From assembly GCA_027919835.1 (NCBI GenBank), contig JANVFP010000010.1, forward strand, positions 806,001 to 870,000: a stretch of DNA of 64,000 nucleotides. Direction: 5' to 3'. The notes beneath the pieces were generated by a model. The model saw only the letters and a list, made by a program, of their open reading frames with translations. It had not been told where the DNA came from and did no database searches. Shown in pieces: positions 20,610-30,967 of this stretch (position 1 is the stretch's first letter; each line of letters starts with the position of its first letter). This stretch comes from Lentinula raphanica. Lineage: Eukaryota; Basidiomycota; Agaricomycetes; Agaricales; Omphalotaceae. The translations under genes and the position numbers were made by a program.

Positions 20610-22848
20610 ATGCAATATGGAGTTTTCTTTTCAATGTTCTTTCAATGTTCATTCTGCGATGTACTTTTCACTACTGTTCCATTCATGCCATGTTTGAGAC
20701 TGAAGCTGAAGTACATATCGCAATATTGAAGGACTAAGTATGGAATCTGAACGTTTGCTAAGCAGATTAGGGTTAGGGTTAGGACGGCAAACTAGCCGAA
20801 AAAAAGAGCCCACCCAGCCAGAGTGGCCGAGGTGGGACAGGAAAATATTGAGACGGTGCATAAGCCTGAGCCTATACAAACCGCAGAAATCCTTTGTATG
20901 GACAAGGTCGCCGTGCTATGAAGGATTTTCACAGCCCACAAACCCGTGTACATGAAGGGGCTTGTGCCATCAAGGTAAGTATGACTTGTTCAAATGCCCG
21001 CGTCTGGCTTTTATAGCCTTAAAGTTGCGCACAGACCAGTCTTCCTTGCCGAAGGTCACGATTTTGGTTGTCGCCTAGTACATTTCTTTCATGAACTCAT
21101 TGTCTGCGATAGTCTCCCAAAGGCAGACAATAAATACCTCTTGACACTTCGAGTCGAGGTATATGTATTGTCTGTGAGCAAGTTGGGTTTTTCTTCAAGT
21201 ACTCCGAAGTCTCCCTGAGGGACCCTTCCAACCTTAGAGATCTTAGGGGATCTTTTACTTAGCTCGGGCGTGAGCGTTCGAACATTGGAACAATGATCGG
21301 TTACAGTATTACTGCCAGGTGATTCTTGATTGTTTTGCTGAGCGTTCTTGAATAATCAACGCGATCCTCATAGAAATTTCTGCAGGCAATCACTGTTCTC
21401 TCGCTATCTTCCTTCCGGAGTCTCTAAACCTTACCCTACCCTCAAGGCAAGTATCTCCACTCCTCCTCCTGACCTATTGCGACGTGTCTATCGGAGGATA
21501 TCATCGACTGGCATCTAAACGAATGAGCGACTAACTTCTAGAAACCTAGTAGTTCCTAACAATTTTGAAAGTCGGACAATCTCACACTCGGGTTAATTCC
21601 TTGAGACTATAACGTGTCCTCAGATCTTTATTTCTAACCTTCCCCTTTTGAGTGGCGCAAGGCAAGGCACTGTGTCGAGGAGTGCCCCGTAGGACTGAAT
21701 GAAGACATTCATGATTCCTCCTTATCGCCACATCAACCGTTCAACGGGGAAAGTAGCGGTTTTCAATGAATCGATGATTCAGGACCAATACGGTCGCGGT
21801 CTCAGAGCTGTGAGTTATTCGCGCTTCTTGAGACTTAGGCAAAGATTGGAATTCACTGTTCTCAATAGTGAACTATAGTTCATGTAGCCCTCAATCTCTC
21901 CATTTTCTCCTTTGGATGTGTATTTCTCCGGTCAGTATGCATTTCATTGAATACGACATCTGCCAAATCTATGCATGGCTCCAGGCTACCAGTATTCGAT
22001 TATCTTGGTTCTCAAGACGAGCATGGAACCGCGCCGTCTTGTTTGGCAGTGAATCGGTCACCAGGCTTCCTTGTATCAGTGGAATCGGAAAAGAACTGCG
22101 TACTACTTCACGCTGAGTTAGGGATCCAGGTCAATTCTCGAGCTCGGAAACAATCCGAAGGAATCATTGGTGAGTTAGCAGAAGAATATTTGTCTGCAGG
22201 AGAGGGAGTTGTACCCAATCTGTGGCGATGATATCTAACCCCAAACGGTGCTGTGAGGAGTTGCACGTCCAATGAGACGCGTATGTACTAAGTACTTCTC
22301 AACTTAGGTTTGTCATCTCTCACCAAGCCAAATCATCTTCTAATTCTGAATCCCTCTGTAAAGACAGGCTACACAAGGATTCGTCCCAAAGATCTTCAAA
22401 GAACGCAATCAGGCTTACCCCTGACTTCCGAGATATCCGACTCTGCGATGAAACAGAAAACGTTCGAGCTACTGGCGCTGGGCGTGCAATATCGTATGTC
22501 TTGATCAAACCTAATCGTGTCTGGTCAGCTCCGAGTCCCATGGAGAACGTCTCGAGTATCTTTTACATGACGTCGCCCTCTGCCAGTCTACTAGCAGGTA
22601 GTTCACCCACTGCCGGGCGGTCTGTGCTCCGAATCCTAGGCTGTTTGTTATTTCCTGAATTCTGGTGCCTTGCATGTCAAGTGCCATCATCAACAGACCA
22701 GCAGAAAGAAATACAAACTGCCATTTTCTGGGGTACCAGCATCGTAAGCAAGACAAATCATCAACACTTTGAATCAACCCAGGTTTACTCGAACGTTCCA
22801 TGGCCGTTTTTCTAAACATTTGGAGATACATTAGTATCTCAAAGTGAG
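20610..22848. other. Gene-poor intergenic region
   Basis: About 2.2 kb. Short open frames (for example around 21868-22230 and 22310-22890) overlap on both strands and show no domain, good codon pattern or plausible splicing. The only distinct element is the TTAGGG array at 20767-20784. The 22.85-kb end is the promoter of the first secreted-protein gene. Confidence 0.5.
20767..20784 (+). repeat. Interstitial telomere-like repeat
   Basis: Two exact TTAGGG units followed by TTAGGA, in the spacer just after the 230-residue gene. TTAGGG is the telomere unit of most filamentous fungi. The array is very short, so it may be chance, a repair scar or a Tbf1/Rap1-type binding site. Confidence 0.6.
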
Positions 22849-22856
22849 TATAAAAG
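22849..22856 (+). promoter_or_regulatory. TATA box of secreted-protein gene 1
   Basis: tataaaag, 91 bp before the ATG at 22940. It is followed by GCTCTCGAAAGC and an AGTAGTCTCCAGG block that recurs in the same order upstream of the three paralogues (TATA boxes at 24250, 26400 and, on the minus strand, 40911-40918). Confidence 0.7.
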
Positions 22857-22939
22857 ATGCTCTCGAAAGCTACAGTAGTCTCCAGGTCACTCAAGCCTCT
22901 TGCATACTCATCTCAACTGCACCAAGCAAAACCAGAAAC

Positions 22940-23427
22940 ATGCGTTTTACCTCTCTTGCTTCCACCGTCTTCGCGGCTATCATGCTGATCTCCTCGTCCA
23001 AAGTCGTCGCTGACTTTATCGCTTGGAGCGGAGACTCCTGCGACGGTTCCGAAGGGTTGAACGAACCTTGCGACAACTCTTGCGGTTCCTTTGATGGCCG
23101 CCACTCTTTCGAGGTCTTTATTCCTTCCGTCCTCGTCGAGTCTTCATGTTTGCTGACAATGTTTGCGTTGTGTTTGATATGTGGCTCTAGGTCATCATTG
23201 GCGGCTCTCACTGTGTTACTTTCTACGAAGACGACGGGTGCACTGGAGAAGCTTTCCTCTTTGAGGGAGAAGGCAACTCCGAGTGCATTAATGTCAATAC
23301 CGGAACGAATATTGGGTCTTACAGGTGCTCCGCCGACAATACCTGTGCAGGAAGGACCATTGCTAGCAACGGCACAATTACTAGTAACAGCACTACAGCC
23401 AGCAATGTGACCGTTTCTTCCGCTTAA
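22940..23427 (+). CDS. Small secreted eight-cysteine protein, copy 1 (intact)
   Basis: Two exons, 22940-23113 and 23191-23427, give 136 residues. Residues 1-24 are a signal peptide (MRFTSLASTVFAAIMLISS, then cleavage near VVA/DFIAW). The mature part has eight cysteines spaced C-x9-C-x3-C-x17-C-x8-C-x14-C-x13-C-x5-C, suggesting four disulfides. The C-terminal tail is Thr/Ser/Asn-rich with several N-glycosylation sequons (NGT, NST, NVT). The segment CVTFYEDDGCTGEAFLFEGE resembles a beta-gamma-crystallin-type Greek-key strand; this is inference. No known family is recognised. Paralogues lie at 24321, 26446 and 40848. The intron falls after HSFE in all copies. A strong TATA box suggests high or inducible expression. 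Confidence 0.85.
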
Positions 23428-24320
23428 GTAGGTAGGCTTCGGATTTGCTTGCATGCTGGTGGGCGATTAGCTGATAGCCTGATATTCTCTTAGTTGTGCT
23501 TGTATCGCAACACGCACCATGGGAATGTAACCACTGAAGTCGAGATTCATTGTTCATTGTAGGATATCTGTGTTCTAAACCGTGAATTTTGTTTTGTATC
23601 GGGTTGTTTGTAAGAAATAAAAAAACAGGGTGTCTTGGTTGTGATTTCGAGAAACAGTTCCGAAATTATTGGCATCATTGAAGAGGTAACTTGTCGTTCA
23701 TGGGATTTTGCAACGGTCACCTCTTCCAATGTCACGGTCATGATATTTGTTCAAATGCCGGTAACGTCCCCCGAAAAACTTGTCATCCCAGAACTCAAAA
23801 CTACTCAGAATCATGGAAAATTGCATCCAGTGAAAAGGATACTTTAGCCTTCAGGATTTCATCGGTCCAGAAATTAGTCAATTCACTGCTCGTGGGGCCT
23901 ATACCTGGCGCCCAGAGTTCACTTGAACTTCTAGCCGCTCCCATAAAAACCCTACAGGCTACAGATCTAGTAAGTCATATGCCAGTTATAACTTGTGCAT
24001 TTCCCTGCATTTCCTGCCTTGCCGTAAGTATCCTGAATTCTAGTGGCTCGAACACTCTGATTGAGGGACCTGAGGACAGAGAAAGCAGTGAGTTGTAGAC
24101 TTAGGGTGCATCGTGAATAATTACTAACGAGGGCCGCACTTTCAATTAGGGTAATAAGGCTACTATAGAATCATCGAGTTCTGGCTTACTTCAGAGACCA
24201 GTCGCTGGACTAGTATTATCCTGGATATTATGACACAAGTCAAAATAGGTATAAAAGCTGCTCCCTTGAAGCACTATATCAGTAGGTCCCAACTCCCAGC
24301 TCAAGAGTCCAAGGAAAGAT

Positions 24321-24815
24321 ATGCGCTTCATATTTCTCTTGCTTCCACCGCCTTTGCGACTGTCATGCTAATTTCCTCCTTACAACGTCGTTGCTGATTT
24401 TATTACTTGGAGCGGTGCTGCCTGTCACAATAATTCTGAAGTTGCGAACGAACCTTGCGACTATGGTTGCCGTTCCTTCGCAGGCCGCCATTCCTTCGAG
24501 GTCTTTCCTGCTTTCTGTCTTAGCCCAGCCTTTGGGTTTGCTGACAGTGTTTGTGTCAATGTGTTATGACTGCCGTTTCACTAGGTCATCACAAGCACTT
24601 TGCACTGCGTTACGCTCTTCGAAGGCGACGAGTGCACTGGAAAAGCCAAGTTCTTCTTCGGGAATGAAGGTCAATTGCAGTGCAGCAAGGTTAGTACAGG
24701 AACGGAAAATAGGTCTTACAAATGTCCCGGTGACATTACCTGTGGAGGAGAGGTTATTGTTAACAACCTCACCGCAACTGGGTTTGACCTGAGCGAGGTA
24801 GGTTTCCGAGAGTGA
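24321..24815 (+). pseudogene. Small secreted eight-cysteine protein, copy 2 (signal peptide broken)
   Basis: The mature part is intact: 24396-24500 and 24585-24815, with all eight cysteines (spacing slightly changed, x10 and x15 in two loops), the same intron position and sequons near the end. The start codon context (ATG at 24321) is conserved, but the signal-peptide codons carry a 2-nt insertion and a later 1-nt insertion relative to copy 1. Read from the ATG, the frame stops at 24369-24371. The two indels total three bases, so the mature frame is in phase with the ATG but the leader is scrambled. It has a TATA box at 24250-24257. It is either a pseudogene, or it contains sequence errors in the leader. 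Confidence 0.75.
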
Positions 24816-25529
24816 TTTCAATTTGAAGGTCGTTACACTGATATAGTACACTGCGTAGCGCTCATATTGCGACATCACCGGAGACTTAAACTGTTCGAGA
24901 CTGAGATTATAGTTAGATATCTGTGCTCTGTCTGAATGAAAGTTCGTTTGTAGTTATGACCAAATTTCCTGGCGGTTATGGAAGTGAATTTCGAAGAGTT
25001 TTCATAAACAACCTAGACTCACCTCAGAATTTAGTATCCAACGCATGCCAACTGGGTCATGTAGACGAAAGAAAAGACATTAGTAACTTGTTAGTAACGG
25101 TTTTGTAGGGTGAAGACTCAGATGTCCATTGTCGATGAATGGCCGTACTATACGTTAGTACCGGATACATGATGTTGTATGCAATATGCCAAACGCACAG
25201 ATCGTTAGAGGTTGACGAACTCAAGAAATGAGATGCATAGGAAGTTTGCGAACTTCTCAAAGGATAAGATAACAAGGCTTGAATGAGAGGTCTGCATTAC
25301 ATGAGCGCCTAGAGAGTTTCTCACTGCCGAATTTGACGCCCATCCCTTCCCTCATCTTTGTTGGATCCACCCAATCACCGCCTCCTTAGGCTCTAGGATT
25401 GCTTCTTCGCGTGTCGGCTGCCCACCCGCAATGCCAAGCCCAGGCAAACTCACCCATTATCTTTCACCAATGTCCCATCGGTCTTTCTGGCCTCGGACAG
25501 CCGAATATTCATCTCATCGAGCATATGAG

Positions 25530-25640
25530 CACGAGGAGGTTCATAGCAAGTTCATGATGTTGTGACTTCTGAGTCTGAGGCTTGTATACCGGATTGCGCA
25601 AGAAATGGCTGATTCGAGTCCTACTGATATCATTATTGAA
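25530..25640 (-). pseudogene. Duplicated fragment of the 3' coding end of the RGG-rich gene
   Basis: On the minus strand the segment encodes PVYKPQTQKSQH, matching PVYKPQTQSQHPEPPHAHP of the gene at 27579-29378. The DNA match around GAGTCTGAGGCTTGTATACC is close to exact over about 65 bp, with indels beyond. The fragment sits at the same relative place in unit A as the real gene end does in unit B of the tandem duplication. It has no start and no continuous frame. Confidence 0.7.
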
Positions 25641-26445
25641 GGTAAGTCTATGCACATTTCGTGTTTCTGGATCTTCACAATGAGAAAAGAAAGGGGTGCA
25701 CCGGTGAACCATGAGTCTGTCACCGCTGTATGGGAATTAGAACTAGACGGAAATGTGTAATATATCATATGGCAAGAGATATTCAAGTCGGAAAGTTCAA
25801 AACCTTTCAGGCCACCTCTTCCAGGCTCATTCTACGATCATGATATCTCCACGAAGTCCGGTCCTAGTACCGCCGCTACTTGAAGCTGGAAGTACCCCAA
25901 AAAATTGTCAATTCAGAATTCGGAAGATCATAGAAGTTTGTATCCAGTGACACAGAGACTAGGATAGTACGGTTTTTGGGAGGTCATACCGGTGAACAGT
26001 CAATGGCCTTCAACTTTGTCAGTGTGCCTACGCCTTCGCAGTCTGTGGGGCGCATACCACTGCCAGGCCCGGGTGCCCAAAGTTGTAGCCACATCTCATC
26101 AACAACCCACAGAATTTTGATGCTCCTTTTTGTTTATATTCCGGATAGGCCTCGCCGTTATGAGTGTCCCGGATTATAGGTGACCTCGAACACTATCATC
26201 AGGGGACAGGATACCATCGGAGGAAGTACAGACTGCCAACATCTAGGGTGGATTATGAGATTACTTGATAAGCCGAAGCCATGGAGGCTGATGCTAGGAA
26301 TCATCGAGTCAGGCTGAGGCTAACGTTCCAGAAACCAGTGGGCGTCAGACCAATTCTGGATATTCAGAGATGACCACATCTCGATCTTCGAAAGATAGGT
26401 ATACAAGGCGCTGCCTCGAGTATCAGTTGGTCTCCAGCTTGAAAG

Positions 26446-26870
26446 CGATATCTCTCTTACTTTGACCGCCTTTGCGGTTATCATGCTAATCTTCTCGTCC
26501 GAAGTCGCTGCTGACTTCATCGCTTGGAGCGGAGATGCCTGTGACGGTGCTGAAGGGATGAACCTGGATGAACGTACCTTGCGACAACGTTTGCGGTGGC
26601 TTCGATGGCCGCCACTCTTTCGAGGTCTCAGTTTTTTCTCCCGTCCTCGAGTCTTTGTGTTTGCCGATGATGTTCATTTTGTATTCAATATATGGCTCTG
26701 GGTCGTTATTAGCGGTTCTCATTGTGTCACCCTTTTCGAAGGCGAAGGGTGCACTGGAGAAGCCTTCTACTATGTGGGAGAAGGCAATTTGGAGTCCATC
26801 AATGTTAATACAGGAACGCCAATTGGGTCTTTCAGCTGTTCCCCTGCGTAGACAGGGCCTTTGTTAGCAA
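26446..26870 (+). pseudogene. Small secreted eight-cysteine protein, copy 3 (decayed)
   Basis: The sequence follows copy 1 from the signal peptide (VIMLIFSSEVAADFIAWSG) to HSFE and on to TGTPIGSF. The start codon has been lost by a small deletion. A 10-nt tandem duplication (GGATGAACCT-like, near 26560-26570) shifts the frame before the second cysteine. The intron acceptor has become ..CTGG instead of ..CTAG at about 26700. The C-terminus is truncated by TAG at 26848-26850 after SCSPA, losing the last cysteine. A weakened TATA (tatacaag, 26400-26407) is still visible. Several independent lesions make this a clear pseudogene. Confidence 0.85.
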
Positions 26871-27578
26871 CAGCACTACAGCCAGGAATACGACCGTTCC
26901 TTCCGCCTGAGTCAGGTAGGTTTTGAGAATGGTATTAACTTGAAGGACGTTGCACTAATATACAATTGGTACTTAGTGTTCATGCTGCAATACCATCGGA
27001 AACTTGAACTAAGAGACTGAGAATCGTTGTAATAGTGCTCTGGACGGTATTTTGTTTGAAATTCTTCAAGGAATTGAAAAATTGTTCGGGGCCTTATGAG
27101 AGTGAATTTCGAGGATTTTCAATGAACAGACTAGACGGACCTCACTCACTGGTATCCAACGCACTCGCGTTGTCTGTCGCAAAAACATGGGTTATATAGA
27201 CAAAACGAAAAGACATAATAATTTATATGGTGAAGTATCGAGAGATGAATGGTTGTATACATAATAAAGAGAAGTTGATGAGTTAAACTGATCATGAAGG
27301 AATTGCAAGCCAGCATAGAGTAAAGTGGAAAAGAAGAGAAGATATCATTCGATATCAACGATGAAATGGTTAAGATTGAGGGGCAACTTTAATGTTGAGA
27401 TGACCAAGGTATACGGAAGATTGTACACGAGATAAACAGACATATTGAGCGAGAGAGACAACTTCGAGAAACGAGAAACAAGTTCCGATAACGAGGCTAA
27501 ATGTGAATTTCGAATGAGATAGACAAAAATGATACGCAGTTCACGCCAAACCTTCGACCTGATTGATATTCCGCAGAG

Positions 27579-29378
27579 CTAAGCTTTAGCTGGACTTCCT
27601 GCAATTGTCCTCTTAATCTTCGACAACACATCATCCGCAATGATAGGACGTGAAGCGGAATGCTCCCTTGAGTGATGAGGAGTATGACGAGGGGTATGTT
27701 GCGGAGATGTGATGTTAACAGGATGAGCATGGGGAGGTTCAGGATGTTGTGACTGAGTCTGAGGCTTGTATACCGGCCGATCGCGCGAGAAATGGCTAGT
27801 ACTAGTAGAGTGATTCATATCCTGCTGAAAATGCCGAGGTGCAAAGTTATTTCTCGGATTGAACGTATTTCGACCAGTTCCATTCCCATTATAGGTACCG
27901 TTTCTGTTGTTGTTATTGTTGTAAGTGTTGACTTTGTCGCGAGGTCGATCATACCCGGCAGACTCTGGAGGCCCCCCACCTGGCCCGCGAGGCCCTGTGG
28001 GATAATGTCCAGATATCGGACTCGGACTGAGAGAAGGGAATGTGAACTCTGCTGTCAAACCATCATCGGCGCTCCGTGGAGGGGCAGGGGTCGGGACAAA
28101 TGTCGAACGAGAGTTTCGTGTGTGCGGAGGGACGTACGATCCTGTTTTGGACACAGAAACTGTGTTACCATTTGTAGCGGCGGGAGTCCCACTAGCTTTG
28201 GACTGTAGGGGCTCCGATTTAGGCTTGGGAGCGTGAACTGAGTCTGCCAAGCCCTTCTTGGGTGATCCCGGAGGTGAAGGCGCAGTTGTGGTTTGTTTGG
28301 AAGCAGATAGAGGAGCAGACAGAGCAACCCCGCCGGACACTGGCTCGCTAGAAGTTTTGGTGTTGGTGTTATGACTGACTCCATTACTTGCCGCCAAGTT
28401 ATTCCGGCTACCTCGAGAGCTGCGAGGAGGCCGAGTCGTACTTCCTCCACGAGCATTTACAGCTCCGTTGAGTTTGTTCTTAGAGGGTAGAGAGTTGAAA
28501 CCGGCATTAGAATTAGGCTTTTCTGGCAAAGACGGGTGAAGAGAAGTTGAAACTGAAGCAGAGACTGTGGCCGGAACTTGTTTGGAAGGTAGAGGTGCCG
28601 GAGAAGGAAGAGGAGAAACTGACTTGGCTTCAGCTTCTGGCTCGCGGTGTTCCGGCACCTTGGGCTCAGGTAGGGACTTGAGTCCTTCGACGAGGATAGG
28701 TGAAATTGCAGCTATTTTTGTTGAAACATTCGTGTCGGGTTCAGCATTGTTCACAGGCTCTGCGTCTTTCTGAGGCTCTGCACTGCTAGTGCTGACACCC
28801 CAGTCATTAAGATCAGGAAGACTACCATCTTCCTCATCATCTCCAGCCCAGTCGAGGTGACTAGGAGTGAACGGAGTGATCGGGCCGTTGGGTGTCAGTG
28901 CTCCTGCGCGGACGTGTTCGACGAGCGCATTGATCTCGTCAGTGATTGTCGTCGATGTCGTCGATGGCGGAGGTACTGAGATTTGAGGTATGGGCTTTGC
29001 ACTCGACCGTCTACGTGCTCCTGATTTTCCAACTGAGTTTTTAGGAGCAGCAATTGTCTCAGACGGTTTGGAAGGTGCTTTAGACGTCGTCGGCGATGAC
29101 TTGCTGGCAGTGTCAGCTGCTTTCTGGGTTGCATCTGTCGCCATGGTGGTCGTTGTCGTCGCTGTTGTCGCCCCGTTGGTTGAAGACCCTCTACCTCTTC
29201 CTCTGCCTCTAGAACCAGCACCGCCCCTGCCAGCGCCTCTGCCGCCTCTTGAATTTCCTCTGACAGGTCCTCCTCTTTTACCTCTGCCAAGTCCATTGAA
29301 TGCTGAGCTTCCACTGTCGTTGCTCCGACCCCATTCCCGCGCAGCTGGCACAGGCTTAGACGTCGCGCTGTCCGACAT
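27579..29378 (-). CDS. RGG-box, low-complexity probable RNA-binding protein
   Basis: One uninterrupted frame of 599 residues from the ATG at 29378 (an upstream in-frame ATG at 29420 adds 14 residues). Residues about 25-65 are an RGG/GRG tract (GKRGGPVRGNSRGGRGAGRG). Then come Thr/Ala-rich, Ser/Pro-rich and Asn-rich stretches, an acidic DEEDGSLPDLNDWG motif, a second Gly/Arg/Asn patch and a C-terminal ADDVLSKIKRTIAGSPAKA helix. RGG boxes bind RNA and are methylated by arginine methyltransferases. No folded domain is recognised. It is divergent from SmG, about 100 bp between starts. Part of its 3' end has been copied at about 25.5 kb. Confidence 0.75.
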   Translation of the reverse strand: MSDSATSKPVPAAREWGRSNDSGSSAFNGLGRGKRGGPVRGNSRGGRGAGRGGAGSRGRGRGRGSSTNGATTATTTTTMATDATQKAADTASKSSPTTSKAPSKPSETIAAPKNSVGKSGARRRSSAKPIPQISVPPPSTTSTTITDEINALVEHVRAGALTPNGPITPFTPSHLDWAGDDEEDGSLPDLNDWGVSTSSAEPQKDAEPVNNAEPDTNVSTKIAAISPILVEGLKSLPEPKVPEHREPEAEAKSVSPLPSPAPLPSKQVPATVSASVSTSLHPSLPEKPNSNAGFNSLPSKNKLNGAVNARGGSTTRPPRSSRGSRNNLAASNGVSHNTNTKTSSEPVSGGVALSAPLSASKQTTTAPSPPGSPKKGLADSVHAPKPKSEPLQSKASGTPAATNGNTVSVSKTGSYVPPHTRNSRSTFVPTPAPPRSADDGLTAEFTFPSLSPSPISGHYPTGPRGPGGGPPESAGYDRPRDKVNTYNNNNNRNGTYNGNGTGRNTFNPRNNFAPRHFQQDMNHSTSTSHFSRDRPVYKPQTQSQHPEPPHAHPVNITSPQHTPRHTPHHSREHSASRPIIADDVLSKIKRTIAGSPAKA

Positions 29379-29479
29379 CAACGTTGAGTGAGTTGTGATA
29401 GTAACATGAACAAACAACAACCTTTGCCGGTTCTCAGCCTCATCTCAACTTTCTTGGCTCTCATCACTTTCCACCAAAA

Positions 29480-29826
29480 ATGTCGAAAGCTTCTCAACCC
29501 GAGCTCAAAAAAGTTTGTCTTTTACTACTTCACAACTAGATTCTTTCTCACTATTAATTTTAGTTTATGGATAAAAAACTCTTCATCCAACTTCAAGGCG
29601 GAAGAAAAGTGTCTGGCACCCTTCGTGGATATGACCTCTTCCTCAATCTTGTCATCGACGACGCGCATGAAGAGAGCGAGCCGGGAAATAAACATCCAAT
29701 TGGGACTGTCGTGCGTAGCTCAGACCATCGTCCAATCATTCTTATCCTGATTCATGGTTTTCTTCCCAACAGGTAATAAGAGGAAATAGCGTGACGACAA
29801 TGGAAAGCCTCGAGGCGATTCGTTAG
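29480..29826 (+). CDS. SMX2: Small nuclear ribonucleoprotein SmG
   Basis: Three exons, 29480-29512, 29564-29710 and 29773-29826, give 77 residues, the normal SmG length. The N-terminus MSKASQPELKKFMDKKL is diagnostic. Sm motif 1 is GRKVSGTLRGYDLFLNLVID and Sm motif 2 is TVVIRGNSVTTMESLE. SmG is one of seven proteins that ring the Sm site of U1, U2, U4 and U5 snRNAs. The first intron splits the protein between LKK and FMDKK. Confidence 0.96.
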
Positions 29827-29829
29827 CAT

Positions 29830-30967
29830 ATGCGCGATTGTACCACCACTTCCGACCTACTAGTTCTATCTGTACTCCTCTGTACTCCTAATCGATGCCA
29901 TGCTGTTGCCGATCCGCAGTTCCTCCATGAGATTCACCATTCCACCCAGCAAAGAAAGGAACTCGATGTCTTTGCTTCTTCGACTGTCAGAACGCTGACC
30001 CATTCACGACTGATCTACCCACAGGTACACAGAGTAGGACGGCGGTTTGATAGTGCCAATTCAGACGTGGAGACAGTTCACGGTAATCTGATCTGGGTCA
30101 AACGGTTCCGTCATGAGCTTCCAGAGACTGAACCATTTTGGAAACATAAAGACAGCTTTGACGCGTGTATTGGCCAACTTGCCCGGTGGCGAATAAGCCG
30201 CGTATGATTGATCTCACTCTCCAACAAGAGAATTAGAATCATGTATGCACTCATTACGGAACGGTGAGTTCTTCTCTTCAGACTGAATTATACTCTGCTG
30301 ATGTGCTCTTTGCAGCTCAACTTTCGTACACTACGACTCGACGATGAGATTACTAATTGTAGGACATGTCAGTGAGAATTTTCTTCCAAGCAGCGCGCCA
30401 TCATTGCATGTTTAACCGAACAACACGATCGTTTGTCTTCCTGTCGGACGTAGACTCAGTACCACCAGAATTTGATCAAATGGTTTATTTTAGTTGGTAT
30501 CTCTCGGTTTCTCCCTGGAACGTGCCGTTTTTGAAACTAACATCAACTTCTAGCAGTGATAGGCTCAGAAGAATATTTTCTTGACGGTGAGCTGCAGAAG
30601 AATTCATATATTGCCATGGTGGTCAGGACGATTCAAAGCATCGCAGTTCCTTCGGCGACCTCGTCCTCGCGCAGGACCTTTGCCCTCAACTGCCCGGTGT
30701 TATATCTTCACAACCCCCCTCTCGACACCCTCATCCATAGACATTGCCTTCCACGCACCGCACCCTGTCTACGTTTTTTTAAGATTCGCATCGGTTTTCC
30801 GCGATCGCTTTGACAAAACATCACTGATCATATCAACATCCTCATATCGCGCACAACCTCTTGTCTCCGCTGCTCACGTTATTTCCCCGTCATCTATTGT
30901 TCTGCATTCTTTGGTCGATGATAATGCGGCGCGGGCAAAGAAATCGGCGGATGTCGCCCAAGCTTGA
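29830..30967 (+). CDS. Probable multi-exon gene, product not recognised
   Basis: Several plus-strand frames look coding but I could not join them with confidence. Candidate pieces: VHRVGRRFDSANSDVETVHG and onward (about 30024-30204); an exon starting MYALITE at 30241-30263, followed by an intron 30264-30316 and STFVHYDSTMRLLIVGHVSE to about 30412; GSEEYFLDG near 30562-30590; and a final frame (about 30630-30967) ending FRDRFDKTSLIISTSSYRAQ ... KKSADVAQA. The minus strand has no open frame of note here. The gene is tightly packed after SmG. The exact structure and start are uncertain. Confidence 0.4.

Larger units (their letters stand above)
23640..27860. repeat. Tandem segmental duplication, two units of about 2.1 kb
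   Basis: Unit A spans roughly 23.64-25.75 kb and unit B roughly 25.75-27.86 kb. Matching landmarks in the same order are: a promoter block (CACCTCTTCCA near 23720 and near 25812), a TATA box, a secreted-protein copy, a downstream block (AGTGAATTTCGA near 24985 and near 27103, then GTATCCAACGCA), and a piece of the RGG gene's 3' end (GAGTCTGAGGCTTGTATACC near 25571 and near 27755). Offsets are 2.1-2.2 kb throughout. Unit edges were judged by eye and are approximate. The units have diverged substantially, so the event is not recent. Confidence 0.7.

Noticed and set aside
20764..20786. Chromosome end at the TTAGGG repeats
   Set aside because: Only two to three units, with unique sequence and genes on both sides, so this is not a telomere.
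22310..22894. Overlapping frames on both strands upstream of secreted-protein copy 1
   Set aside because: No domain, no splice structure, and the 3' end overlaps the promoter.
24391..24792. Plus-strand frame of 133 codons across secreted-protein copy 2
   Set aside because: It reads through the intron in another frame and loses the conserved cysteines.
28895..29391. Plus- and minus-strand frames opposite or overlapping the RGG tract
   Set aside because: They arise from the GC-rich RGG codons. The 599-codon frame is the better explanation.
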